From Sphingomonadaceae bacterium (GTDB taxonomy: Bacteria > Pseudomonadota > Alphaproteobacteria > Sphingomonadales > Sphingomonadaceae): a DNA stretch of 64,000 nucleotides. The position numbers and the translations under genes were made by a program. The stretch covers positions 1-64,000 of the forward strand of contig CANJCQ010000010.1 of NCBI GenBank assembly GCA_947473355.1, read 5' to 3'. Positions 26,016-34,573 of this stretch are shown in pieces; positions within the stretch are counted from its first letter, which is position 1, and each line of letters begins with the position of its first letter. The notes beneath the pieces are model-generated. The model saw only the letters and a list, made by a program, of their open reading frames with translations. It made no database searches and had not been told where the DNA came from.

Positions 26016-26107
26016 GGCACAGAGGTCACATGGAAACGAGGTGGCTGGCAAGAGCGTTTGCAATTTGCCGCTGGCTGCGGGATGGGTCGCAAAAGCGGGA
26101 GAGTGAA

Positions 26108-27106
26108 ATGGCAAAATTGGCAAGGCTGCTCAGCGGCAAGGGCATCGAAACGATTACGATCGAAGATACCCCCATCCCCGAGCCCGGCCCCGGCGAGGCC
26201 TTGGTCCGGCTCCACGCCGCAACGCTCAATTTCCGCGACCTGATCATGGCCAAGGCCCTGATCCCCGGCATCGCCAAGGAGCCCGATCTTGTGCCGCTGT
26301 CCTGCGGCGCGGGTGAAGTGGTTTCGGTCGGCAGCGGCGTGACCAGAGTCAAAGCGGGCGACCGGGTGACCCCGATCTTCACGCTCGGCTATATCAGCGG
26401 TGCGCAGACCACCTATGACATGCTCGGCGGTTCGGCCGATGGCGTGGCGCGGCAATATGCGGTTTGGGATGCGGAAAGCCTGGTGCTCAATCCCGACGAA
26501 CTGGGCGATCTCGAAGCCGCCACGCTTACCTGCGCCGGGCTGACCTCGTGGTCAGCCTTGAACGCCTTCCGCCCCACCCTGCCCGGCGAATGGATTCTCG
26601 CGCATGGCACTGGCGGCTGCTCGATTGCCGCGTTGCAATTCGCCAAGGCGATGGGCTGCAATGTTGCAATCACCTCATCGTCGGACCGCAAGCTCGCCCG
26701 CGCAAAGTCGCTCGGCGCGGATATGACCATCAACTACAAGACCGAGCCTGGCTGGGCCGATACGATCCGCAAGGCGCTCGGCGGCGCCAAGGTGGCCAAT
26801 GTCATCGACACGGTCGGCGCGGTTCAGTTTGACGACAATGCTTCGCTGCTGATCGATGGCGGCCAGATCTCGGCGATCGGCATGTTGGGGTCTGATTTCA
26901 GCTGGTCGGTGCCCAATCCCACCGTTACGCTTGCACCGGTCTCGGTTGGCAATCGCGATGGGCACGAGGCCATGCTGCGCTTCATTGTGCAGCATAATAT
27001 CAAGCCAGTAGTCGATGTGGTGTTCGATCTGGAGCGCATCCAGGACGCTTATCGCTGCGCCGAAAGCAACCAGTTCTTCGGCAAGGTCGGGGTGAACCTG
27101 TGGTGA
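26108..27106 (+). CDS. Zinc-independent medium-chain alcohol dehydrogenase/quinone oxidoreductase-like (MDR)
   Basis: 332 residues from the ATG at 26108, with GGGAG about 7 bases before it. The MDR N-terminal domain (residues 1-130) lacks the clustered Cys and His zinc ligands. The Rossmann motif is HGTGGCSIAALQFAKAMG, giving GTGGCS instead of GxGxxG, as in several quinone oxidoreductase-like members. It probably reduces an enone or an alkenal with NADPH. It is convergent with the thioesterase operon across a 33-base gap with a hairpin. Confidence 0.86.
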   Translation: MAKLARLLSGKGIETITIEDTPIPEPGPGEALVRLHAATLNFRDLIMAKALIPGIAKEPDLVPLSCGAGEVVSVGSGVTRVKAGDRVTPIFTLGYISGAQTTYDMLGGSADGVARQYAVWDAESLVLNPDELGDLEAATLTCAGLTSWSALNAFRPTLPGEWILAHGTGGCSIAALQFAKAMGCNVAITSSSDRKLARAKSLGADMTINYKTEPGWADTIRKALGGAKVANVIDTVGAVQFDDNASLLIDGGQISAIGMLGSDFSWSVPNPTVTLAPVSVGNRDGHEAMLRFIVQHNIKPVVDVVFDLERIQDAYRCAESNQFFGKVGVNLW

Positions 27107-27114
27107 GGTAAAAG

Positions 27115-27136
27115 CCCCTCCTCTTCAGGGGAGGGG
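27115..27136. terminator. Hairpin between convergent genes
   Basis: CCCCTCC at 27115-27121 and GGAGGGG at 27130-27136 form a 7-base-pair stem with an 8-base loop, between the convergent MDR gene (ends 27106) and the thioesterase gene (ends 27139). There is no good T-run on either strand, so it is a weak bidirectional terminator or a small repeat of the kind seen at 53566. Confidence 0.5.
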
Positions 27137-27138
27137 AA

Positions 27139-27591
27139 TTACCCCGCCTTCATGCCCTGAAATTTCGCCGCATCCAGCAGCTTGAATATCCCGTCGGCGG
27201 AAGCCACGGTCCGCCCACCAGCCTCGATCAGACCGCGCACGAATACCAGGCTCGATGTCTTGCGGATTACCTCTGCATGGCAGGTCACGAAATCGCCGAC
27301 CTGGGCTGCGGCAGTGAAATAGACCTGCATCTGTGCGGTGACGAATTGGGCATTGCCGCCAGTCGCATGGCCCGTCGCGTAGCCCAGCGCCATGTCGGCA
27401 AAGGTCATGATAGCCCCGCCGTGAACGATGCCGAGATTGTCGTTGGCAAGATGCTCTTGCGCCTGCAGGCCGACAATCGGCCGGCCGTCCTTAAGCTTGG
27501 CCCAGCTCGGGCCAACCGCCGCCGTATAGCGCACGCCCGGTAGCCGGTGCCAGCCATCGGCGACAAGCGTGGCTTCGTCGATTTGACTCAT
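27139..27591 (-). CDS. PaaI-type hotdog-fold acyl-CoA thioesterase
   Basis: 150 residues. GIVHGGAIMTFADMALGYA is the HGG catalytic helix of the PaaI/YbgC-like hotdog family, about residues 54-72. These thioesterases release CoA from aryl- or acyl-CoA and rescue stalled CoA. The start overlaps the stop of the upstream KstD-like gene (ATGA at 27588-27591). It may relieve CoA trapping when the pathway stalls. Confidence 0.9.
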   Translation of the reverse strand: MSQIDEATLVADGWHRLPGVRYTAAVGPSWAKLKDGRPIVGLQAQEHLANDNLGIVHGGAIMTFADMALGYATGHATGGNAQFVTAQMQVYFTAAAQVGDFVTCHAEVIRKTSSLVFVRGLIEAGGRTVASADGIFKLLDAAKFQGMKAG

Positions 27592-29258
27592 AGAGCCTGA
27601 TTGCCAAGCCCCGCCGCATGCCTCGCCGCGATCCAGCCGAACACCATCGACGGCCCAACCGAAGCGCCGGCGCCGGGATAGACCCGGCCCATCGGCGAGG
27701 CGGTGGAGACGCCGCAGGAATAGAGCCCCTCGATCACCGAGCCATCGACCTTGACCACCCGCGAATTGATATCGGTGACCACGCCGCCATAAGTGGAAAC
27801 ATCGCCGGGGATCACTTCGACCGCATAAAAAGGACCCTTGCTGAGCGGTCCCAATGTGGGGTTGGGCTTGTGGAACGGATCGCCGAGATACTGGTCATAA
27901 TAGCGCACCCCGCGCTGGAAATCCTCGTCCGCCCCGCGTGCCATCATGTCGTTCCAGCGATTGACCGAGGCTTTGAGCTTGGCCGGATCGGCGCCGATCT
28001 TGCCGGCCAGTTCCTCGATCGTGTCCGCGACTTTCAGATAGCCGCTGTCGAACCAGTCCTTCGGCTTCTTCTTGATGCCGACTGAGCCGCCCAGCGCATA
28101 TTCCTCCATGAAGCTTGCATCCATGATCGCCCAGCTCGGGTTGGCATTGCCGCGCTTGAGCATGGTCTCACAATAGAGCTCGTATGAGCAACTCTCGTTC
28201 ATGTAGCGTACGCCTGCCTGATCGACGAGAATGGCGCCCGGCTTGGCCGTCACTGCCTGCATGCCGGTGAAGACATATTGCTTCTCCCAGCCCGGGGTCA
28301 GCGATCCGGGGAAGCCGACCATTTCGTCCATCTGCGCCAGCACGCCGCCGATGCGTTCCATTTCCTGATGCATGTCGCCGGTATCGCCTTCAGGCGTCAC
28401 GCTCCATTCTGAGCGGGTGCCGGGCATGTATTTGTCGCGCATTGCCTGATTGTGGGCAAAGCCGCCCGCATTGACCAGCACGCCCAGATTGGCCGCGATC
28501 CGCCACGGCTTGCCATCCTTGACCGTGACCACGCCAATCGCTTTGCCATGCTCGATGATCAATTCCTTGACCGGCGATTCGAGCCGAACGTCGACACCCT
28601 TTTCGAGTCCGGCCTTGAGCATCCGCCCCTGCAGGCAGGCGCCTGCCGTCGTCCACATCTTGCCGGTGAGCTTGCCCATGACCACCTTGAAGGCGGTCTT
28701 GGCGAACAACAATTTGATCCCCCAGCTATGCTTCATCGAGGCAAATTGCATGCCGTCATCGAGCTTGACCGGCATTTCAAGCATGCCAAGCCGCAGCTTC
28801 CTGGCCCACGGTCCCAGCTCCTTGCGGTTGAACGGCGGCGCGACCACGGTGCGGCTGGTCTCGCAGCCGCCGGGCAGGTTGTCGTAATAGTCCGGCCAGA
28901 ACTTCGAGCCACGCTCCAGTGCAACACCCTGGCGCAGCAGGAAATCAACCATCTTCGGGCCGGCCTGGATATAGGCGAGCCGCTTTTCATGGCTGGTGCC
29001 CGGCGCATCGGAATCGTCGCCCACAACTGCATCGAGATAGGTGATCGCCTTCTCGTCGCTGTCTTCGCCCGGATCCATGAACTGGTTGTTGGGGATCCAC
29101 ATCACCCCACCCGACTTGGCCGTGGTGCCGCCGAAGAACTCGGTCTTTTCCAGAATGACGACAGACTTGCCTGCCTGCCGCATCAGCATGCCCGATGACA
29201 TCGAACCCGCGCCGCTGCCGACGACTACCCAGTCGAATGTTTCGTCGAAATTTGACAT
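27588..29258 (-). CDS. KstD-like FAD-dependent dehydrogenase (second)
   Basis: 556 residues from the ATG at 29258. WVVVGSGAGSMSSGMLMRQ is the FAD motif, FFGGTTAKSGGVMWIPNN the conserved loop, and PFYAVEVIPGDVSTYGGV the KstD-type active-site region with its Tyr. GASVGPSMVFGWIAARHAA closes the FAD site. It differs from the enzyme at 17492-19207, so both may act on different rings or steps. The frame opens 17 codons earlier, but AAGGA before 29258 and the protein start support the shorter form. Coupled to the PaaI-type gene. Confidence 0.88.
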   Translation of the reverse strand: MSNFDETFDWVVVGSGAGSMSSGMLMRQAGKSVVILEKTEFFGGTTAKSGGVMWIPNNQFMDPGEDSDEKAITYLDAVVGDDSDAPGTSHEKRLAYIQAGPKMVDFLLRQGVALERGSKFWPDYYDNLPGGCETSRTVVAPPFNRKELGPWARKLRLGMLEMPVKLDDGMQFASMKHSWGIKLLFAKTAFKVVMGKLTGKMWTTAGACLQGRMLKAGLEKGVDVRLESPVKELIIEHGKAIGVVTVKDGKPWRIAANLGVLVNAGGFAHNQAMRDKYMPGTRSEWSVTPEGDTGDMHQEMERIGGVLAQMDEMVGFPGSLTPGWEKQYVFTGMQAVTAKPGAILVDQAGVRYMNESCSYELYCETMLKRGNANPSWAIMDASFMEEYALGGSVGIKKKPKDWFDSGYLKVADTIEELAGKIGADPAKLKASVNRWNDMMARGADEDFQRGVRYYDQYLGDPFHKPNPTLGPLSKGPFYAVEVIPGDVSTYGGVVTDINSRVVKVDGSVIEGLYSCGVSTASPMGRVYPGAGASVGPSMVFGWIAARHAAGLGNQAL

Positions 29259-29357
29259 AGTCCTTACTCCCGAAGTCCTGAGGGGCGCTCGTGCGCCGCC
29301 AGCTTGCAATGTTCTGTGGCCAACCTATGACGACGGCGCAAGGGAGAAACTGAAGCC

Positions 29358-30161
29358 ATGACTGCCCCCGCACTGCCCCAGCTGAACTCCATCCTGATGT
29401 CGCGCGAAGGCCGATTGCTGCGGATCACATTCAACCGGCCCGACCAGATGAATGCCGTCAGCCTCGAACTGCACGACGAACTGGTCGAAGCGCTGTGGTT
29501 TGCGCAAGGCGATACCGGCTCAGATCTGATCGTCCTCACCGGCGCTGGCCGCGCATTTTCGGCGGGCGGCGATCTCGATCATCTTCAGCGCAATGCCGAA
29601 AATCCGCATCTGTTCGATCACGAAGCGCGGATGGCCAAGCGGATCGTCTATACCATGCTGGATATCGAAAAGCCGGTGGTCTGCCGCATGAACGGCCATG
29701 CAGTCGGCCTCGGCGCGACGCTGGCGCTGCTGTGCGACATCGTTTTTGCTGCAGAAGGCGCCAAGATCGGCGACCCGCATGTCGGGCTCGGACTGGTCGC
29801 AGGGGACGGCGGTGCGGTGCTCTGGGCACAGCGGATTGGCCTCGCGCGCGCCAAGGAATACCTGTTCACCGGCGAGCTGCTGACAGCCCAGAAGGCTGCT
29901 GAACTTGGCCTGGTCAACCACTGCGTGCCGCTGGACGAACTCGATGCCCGGGTCGATGAGTTCTGCCAGAAGCTGATGGCCGGATCGATGAATGCGATCC
30001 GGGCCACCAAACTGCTGACCAATCTCGAGCTCAAGCGGATCGCCCATGCCGTGATGGAAACCGGCATTGCGCTTGAAAGCCTCAGCGTCCGCCACCCCGA
30101 CCATCTGGAAGGGGTCATGGCGCTGAAGGAAAAGCGCAAGCCGGTGTTCGGTAGGCCTTAG
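29358..30161 (+). CDS. Enoyl-CoA hydratase/isomerase (crotonase) family protein
   Basis: 267 residues. The oxyanion motif AFSAGGDL and NGHAVGLGATLALLCDIVFA are the classical crotonase signatures. In the position of the second catalytic Glu the sequence reads LVAGDGG, so it may be an isomerase or another crotonase activity rather than a hydratase. It is divergent from the KstD-like operon and convergent with the small protein gene at 30158. The stops interlock in the four bases 30158-30161. Confidence 0.92.
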   Translation: MTAPALPQLNSILMSREGRLLRITFNRPDQMNAVSLELHDELVEALWFAQGDTGSDLIVLTGAGRAFSAGGDLDHLQRNAENPHLFDHEARMAKRIVYTMLDIEKPVVCRMNGHAVGLGATLALLCDIVFAAEGAKIGDPHVGLGLVAGDGGAVLWAQRIGLARAKEYLFTGELLTAQKAAELGLVNHCVPLDELDARVDEFCQKLMAGSMNAIRATKLLTNLELKRIAHAVMETGIALESLSVRHPDHLEGVMALKEKRKPVFGRP

Positions 30162-30493
30162 CCTGCCTTCACATAATCACCGCACTCGGTGAACAGCGCG
30201 GTATAGGTCGTCGCCATGTCCTGATATATTGGCGGGGTCATCTTGCCCGACTGGGCGAGCTCACCCATGGCCGCCATCAGCGCGCCGGGGTTGTCGCTCT
30301 CGGCGTCGTAAATCGCCAGATACTGGTTTTCATCAGCGCCCATCATCTTGGCGACCAGTGAAAAACGCTGCGCGCCCTCGAAACCTGGGATCGAGATAAT
30401 TTCGGGCAGATGGGTATTCTGATACCAGTCGTGGAATTCGGCTTCCTTGCCGGGCAGCGGGGTGGTGAGCGCGACTAATTTGCATTTGGCCAT
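30158..30493 (-). CDS. Small dimeric alpha/beta-barrel-like (EthD/DUF4286-like) protein
   Basis: 111 residues from the ATG at 30493, with AGGAGG 8 bases upstream. The motif EFHDWYQNTHLPEIISIPGF is the usual turn and helix of EthD/DUF4286-like stress-responsive alpha/beta barrels. Members assist P450 or other oxidations and often lie in catabolic clusters. No catalytic residues are assigned. It is divergent from the TauD gene at 30615 and lies opposite the hydratase gene. Confidence 0.75.
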   Translation of the reverse strand: MAKCKLVALTTPLPGKEAEFHDWYQNTHLPEIISIPGFEGAQRFSLVAKMMGADENQYLAIYDAESDNPGALMAAMGELAQSGKMTPPIYQDMATTYTALFTECGDYVKAG

Positions 30494-30614
30494 GTGACAT
30501 CCTCCTTGTGGCGTTGCCCCCACACCATCCGCAATTGTCTCGTGCGATGCAAGCGCGCCATTGCCGCCAGCGCAACTTTGCGTCATCCTGCGTCAAAAGA
30601 AGGAGAGGCAAACC

Positions 30615-31481
30615 ATGGCTACCGCTGCTGCAACGCGCACATCCAACCGTCTTGAGATCGCACCGCTGACTATCAACATCGGTGCGGAAGTCAGCGGCAT
30701 CGACCTTCGCGAGGATTTGTCTGACGATGTGATCGCCGAAGTCCGCTCGGCCCTGCTGGCGCACAAGGTAATCTTCTTCCGCGATCAGGATATCACCGAG
30801 GACCAGCACATCAAGTTCGCGCGGCGCTTCGGCGATCTGGAGATTCATCCGGTCACGCCCAAGGACCAGCCGCACCAAGAAGTGTTCCACCTCAAGACCA
30901 ATCCGGTGTTCCGCCCCGGCAGCCGCGTCGGCGCGGACCTGTGGCATTCGGATGTCACATGGCGGGCTGAACCCTCGCTCGGCTCGGTGTTGCGGGCGCG
31001 GATCATGCCCGAGGTGGGCGGCGACACCATGTTCGCCGATATGGTTGCGGCCTATGAGGGGCTTTCGCCGGCAATGAAGGAATGGCTACCCACGCTGACC
31101 GCGGTGCACGACGGCAGCGTTTTCGCGGCGCTCCAGGGCAAATCGAAGGAGAGCTTCTGGGAAGAGTTCCCTTTGCAGCGCCACCCGGTGATCCGCACCC
31201 ACCCCGAAACCGGCGCGCGCGCGCTCTATGTCAACTGCTCCTTTACCACCCATATCGAAGGGCTGAGCGACAAGGAAAGCGCCTGGCTGCTCGATCACCT
31301 GTACTCGCAAGCCTCACGCCCCGAATACCAGTGCCGCTTTCGCTGGAAGGTCAACTCGATCGCCTTCTGGGACAACCGCAGCTGCCAGCACTATGCCGTC
31401 GCCGATTACTATCCCGCGATGCGCGCGATGGAGCGGGTGACGGTGGTGGGAGACAAGCCCTATTTCGACCCGGCGCGGTAA
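30615..31481 (+). CDS. TauD/TfdA-family Fe(II)/2-oxoglutarate dioxygenase (second)
   Basis: 288 residues, with AAGGAG 8 to 10 bases before the ATG at 30615. LWHSDVTW gives the HxD pair, CQHYAVADYY the distal His, and MERVTVVGD the Arg that holds 2-oxoglutarate. The first 20 residues precede the usual family start. It differs from the TauD protein at 2203-3012. Hydroxylation or dealkylation of a carboxylate or sulfonate side chain is the typical reaction. The substrate is not known. Confidence 0.91.
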   Translation: MATAAATRTSNRLEIAPLTINIGAEVSGIDLREDLSDDVIAEVRSALLAHKVIFFRDQDITEDQHIKFARRFGDLEIHPVTPKDQPHQEVFHLKTNPVFRPGSRVGADLWHSDVTWRAEPSLGSVLRARIMPEVGGDTMFADMVAAYEGLSPAMKEWLPTLTAVHDGSVFAALQGKSKESFWEEFPLQRHPVIRTHPETGARALYVNCSFTTHIEGLSDKESAWLLDHLYSQASRPEYQCRFRWKVNSIAFWDNRSCQHYAVADYYPAMRAMERVTVVGDKPYFDPAR

Positions 31482-31498
31482 ACGCGAACAGATCAGTT

Positions 31499-31646
31499 CC
31501 GTCATCCTGAACTTGTTTCAATCCGCCTTGCCCGTTTTGTGCAGTGCGAACGCGACCTCAAGCCACCATGGCGCGAAGATCGCGTTGTCCACTGGTACCA
31601 TCGGGCTGGATGAGAAATGGGTCCTGAAACAAGTTCAGGATGACGG
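31499..31646. repeat. 148-base element with 22-base perfect inverted repeats
   Basis: CCGTCATCCTGAACTTGTTTCA lies at 31499-31520 and its exact reverse complement at 31625-31646, with 104 bases between. It sits between the convergent TauD and crotonase genes. No transposase frame is present, so this is a MITE-like or terminator-like unit. The interior matches nothing I can name. Confidence 0.75.
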
Positions 31647-31664
31647 TGGTTTGTGTAGTTTATA

Positions 31665-32648
31665 CTAAGCCTCGTTGCTTTCGCGGCCCTTCTTCGACAG
31701 GCGCCAGCCCGCCGGATAGTTCAGGTCATTGCTCTTCACGACCGTGCCGATGCCCTGTTTGAAGGTATCGCCCTTGCCGAGATTGACATCGTGCGGAGTG
31801 TCGTCCGTCATCAGCGGCAGCATGCCTTCGAGCCAGCCTGTCAGCAGACTGCCGAAATATTCGCCGCGATACTGCTTGTAGGCCTCGATGAAGGTCTTTT
31901 GCGCGACGACCACATCATTGGGCCGGGTGATCGAACAGGCATGGGCATATTTCGCCGTTTCGGCTTCGAGCTGATCGCGCGGGACCACCGAATTGACGAA
32001 GCGGTTGGCGGTGTACATTTCCGTCGCGGTGAAGGGACGACCGGTGAACAACATTTCCGAAAACGCACGCAGGCCCACGGTTTCCAGCCACTGCCACATG
32101 CGCGGGCCCCAGCCGGCATAACGGAACGAAGGATGGCCGAACAGCGCATCGTCCGAGGCAACGATGATGTCGGCATCGGCGCAAATGTAAAAGTGCCAGC
32201 CATAGCAATAGCCCTTGGCCTCGACGATGGAGATCTTCTTGAACTCCTGAAGCGGACGATTGCCTGAGCGCGCCTTGGCGTAATAGTCCGTCAGCCCGTG
32301 GAGATAGCGGTAGGAGCCGACCGGCGGATATTTGACGTCCGGATCGGTGATCTCGAGATCGTCAAGGAAGCCGTCGCCGGGCTTGGGATTGAGATAGAGA
32401 TCGCCGTGCTCGTTGAGGTCGCCGCCCGAGCCGAAATTGTCGCCGTCGCCGCGGATCACCAGAACCTTGACGTCATCATCGATGTTCGCCTTGAACACCA
32501 GCTCGCCAAAGCGCGCGCGCATACCGATGGTGGCGGTGTTGTGTTTTTCGGGGCGCTTGATGGTGATCGTGGCGATCTTGGTGGCCTTATCCTTGTGATA
32601 AAGGACCTGCGATTCGGCTTCCTTCTTGTGAACATCGATGCTCGGCAT
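31665..32648 (-). CDS. Crotonase-family protein with altered oxyanion-hole motif
   Basis: 327 residues from the ATG at 32648, with GGGAGAAG about 6 bases upstream. NFGSGGDLNE is the first oxyanion motif. The second, normally AxGGG, reads GYCYGWHFYICADADI, with Trp-His where Gly-Gly is expected. FGHPSFRYAGWGPRMWQW follows. The insert around residues 85-125 makes it longer than typical hydratases (about 260). It is the last gene of the minus-strand lva-like unit and could be a hydratase, isomerase or hydrolase. The exact reaction is not predictable. Confidence 0.85.
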   Translation of the reverse strand: MPSIDVHKKEAESQVLYHKDKATKIATITIKRPEKHNTATIGMRARFGELVFKANIDDDVKVLVIRGDGDNFGSGGDLNEHGDLYLNPKPGDGFLDDLEITDPDVKYPPVGSYRYLHGLTDYYAKARSGNRPLQEFKKISIVEAKGYCYGWHFYICADADIIVASDDALFGHPSFRYAGWGPRMWQWLETVGLRAFSEMLFTGRPFTATEMYTANRFVNSVVPRDQLEAETAKYAHACSITRPNDVVVAQKTFIEAYKQYRGEYFGSLLTGWLEGMLPLMTDDTPHDVNLGKGDTFKQGIGTVVKSNDLNYPAGWRLSKKGRESNEA

Positions 32649-32711
32649 GTTTCTTCTCCCAAAATTCTTGTGCCGCCTCACTGAATGGCGGGCACGGCAA
32701 TCGTCAAGCGT

Positions 32712-33689
32712 CTAATCGAGCAACAGCACGATCCGGCCCGCTTCCTTGCCTGCAAACGCAGTGTTCATCGCTTCGGCATATTGCTCGATCGGGTAGCGCC
32801 TGGCGATGGCCGGCTTGACCACCCCGGCCCGCACCATTTCCTGCACTGCCTTGCGATCCTGCTCCATCACTTCCGGTCGCTCGATCCCAGCCCCGCGCAC
32901 CTGCACACCAACCAGGCTGGCGCATTTGAGCAGCGGCAGGTTGGTTTTCAGCGCGGCAATCCCGGCGGGAAAGCCGATCACCAGATGGCGCCCATCATAG
33001 CCCAATGTGCGGAAGGCCAGATCGGTGGAATCGCCGCCGACCGGATCGAAGACGAGGTCGATAGCCTTGCCGCCGTTCGCCGCCTTGACCTGATCGCGCC
33101 AGTCCTCCGCGCCGGTGACAACCGCTACATCGGCCCCGCCCGCCAAAGCCGCCGCGCGCTTGGCTTCGCTTGATGCCGAAGCGATCACCCGCAGGCCGAG
33201 ATATTTTCCAACCTGAATGGCTGCAAATCCCGTGCCTCCCGCTGCGCCCAGCACCAGCAGGGTCTCACCCTTCTGCGCCCGTCCCCGGTCGACCAATGCA
33301 TGCCATGCAGTGAGATAATTCACCGGGAAGATCGCTGCTGTTTCAAGGTCCATTTCATCGGCAACGTGATTGACGTTGGCGGCCTGGAAATTGTTCACCT
33401 CGGCGAATATCCCGCCCATACCGCTGCCGTTGACCCGGTCGCCGACCTTGAAGCTGGTCACTCCTTCCCCGACCGCCTCGACCACACCGGCATATTCGCT
33501 GCCGGGAATGAACGGCAGCGGGGGATGGAACTGGTATTTCCCCATGGCGGTCAGCACATCGACATAGCTGATCCCCGCCACCTTGATCGCGACGCGTATC
33601 TCGCCGGCCTTCGGTGGGCCGGGATCGTAGTCGCGGATCTGGTATGACTCAGGCGGCCCGAATTCATCGGCCATGACTGCGCGTGGCAT
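32712..33689 (-). CDS. NADPH:quinone oxidoreductase-type MDR
   Basis: 325 residues of the QOR subfamily. FIPGSEYAGVVEAVGEGV is the signature, GAAGGTGFAAIQVGKYLG the Rossmann motif, and there are no zinc ligands. It probably reduces an enoyl thioester or quinone with NADPH. It lies in the minus-strand unit between the SDR and the crotonase, separated from the SDR by a palindromic element (33721-33784) and from the crotonase by 63 bases. Confidence 0.9.
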   Translation of the reverse strand: MPRAVMADEFGPPESYQIRDYDPGPPKAGEIRVAIKVAGISYVDVLTAMGKYQFHPPLPFIPGSEYAGVVEAVGEGVTSFKVGDRVNGSGMGGIFAEVNNFQAANVNHVADEMDLETAAIFPVNYLTAWHALVDRGRAQKGETLLVLGAAGGTGFAAIQVGKYLGLRVIASASSEAKRAAALAGGADVAVVTGAEDWRDQVKAANGGKAIDLVFDPVGGDSTDLAFRTLGYDGRHLVIGFPAGIAALKTNLPLLKCASLVGVQVRGAGIERPEVMEQDRKAVQEMVRAGVVKPAIARRYPIEQYAEAMNTAFAGKEAGRIVLLLD

Positions 33690-33720
33690 GTTGCTTTCCT
33701 CTCAATTCATATCCCAAGGT

Positions 33721-33784
33721 CCGTTCGTGTCGAGCGAAGTCGAGACACCGCGCAGGGCCTCTCGACTTCGCTCGAGGCGAACGG
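33721..33784. repeat. Long palindrome between co-directional genes
   Basis: The arms at 33721-33745 and 33760-33784 pair over 25 bases with two mismatches, around a 14-base loop. The core TCGAGCGAAGTCGAGA is a motif often seen in sphingomonad intergenic hairpins. It lies between the SDR gene at 33818 and the quinone oxidoreductase gene (starts 33689). It could be a processing or attenuation hairpin within the operon. No terminal T-run follows. Confidence 0.75.
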
Positions 33785-33817
33785 GCGTAATTTTAAAACT
33801 CCCAAGCTTGTGTAACG

Positions 33818-34573
33818 CTAATGCTGTCCTCCATCGCAGCGGACCAGCGACCCCGTAACATTCACCGAAGCCGGACTCGCCAGAAACAGCGCCGCCGTCA
33901 CAATCTCCTCAGGCTCGGCCGCATGGCCGCGCGGAATGCCTATCGGTCCCCGCCCATTGTCCGGCCATGCCTCGACAATATCCGTGCGGAAGGCGCCGGG
34001 CGAAAGTGTATTGATCCGCACATGCGGCGCATATTCCCAGGCGAGGCTCTTCGACATGGCATTGAGCGCCGCCTTCGATGAACCATAAGGCACAGTCTCG
34101 GGCAGCGGCATCATCGATCCCGACGAGGTCACATTGATGATGCAGCCCTTCTCCGCACCTGCCTCGGCGGCATCATACATCCGCTTGGCGATCTGGCTGG
34201 CGAGCCGGAAGGGCCCCTTGAAGTTGAGGTTCACCACCGAATCGAACAGGGCTTCGCTCACTTCATGGCTCGGCATGCGCGGGCTCATGCCGGCGTTGTT
34301 CACAAGGATATCCACACGCCCGAAGGCGGCATAGGCTTCCTCGATCAACCTGTCGCATTCAGGCCACTTGCCGACATGGGCCGAGACCGCCAGCGCCTTG
34401 CGCCCCAGCGCGCGGCACTCCTCGGCTACTGCCTCACAGTTATCGAGCTTGCGGCTGGCGATGATGACGTCCGCCCCCCGCTCGGCGAAGGCCTTGACCA
34501 TCTGATAGCCAAGGCCGCGGCTGCCGCCGGTGACCAGCGCCACCTTGCCGGTGAAGTCGAACAGCGGATCCAT
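33818..34573 (-). CDS. Short-chain dehydrogenase/reductase (SDR), lva-unit
   Basis: 251 residues. TGGSRGLG, VNNAG and YGSSK are intact, and the C-terminal CDGGQH fits classical SDRs. The ATG at 34573 shares a base with the TGA of the upstream acyl-CoA dehydrogenase gene (TGATG). A GTG at 34576 is in frame. In the known lva pathway the SDR LvaD reduces 4-ketoacyl-CoA to 4-hydroxyacyl-CoA. Its place next to the ACAD10/11-like gene suggests a similar role, but the assignment is inference from context. Confidence 0.88.
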   Translation of the reverse strand: MDPLFDFTGKVALVTGGSRGLGYQMVKAFAERGADVIIASRKLDNCEAVAEECRALGRKALAVSAHVGKWPECDRLIEEAYAAFGRVDILVNNAGMSPRMPSHEVSEALFDSVVNLNFKGPFRLASQIAKRMYDAAEAGAEKGCIINVTSSGSMMPLPETVPYGSSKAALNAMSKSLAWEYAPHVRINTLSPGAFRTDIVEAWPDNGRGPIGIPRGHAAEPEEIVTAALFLASPASVNVTGSLVRCDGGQH

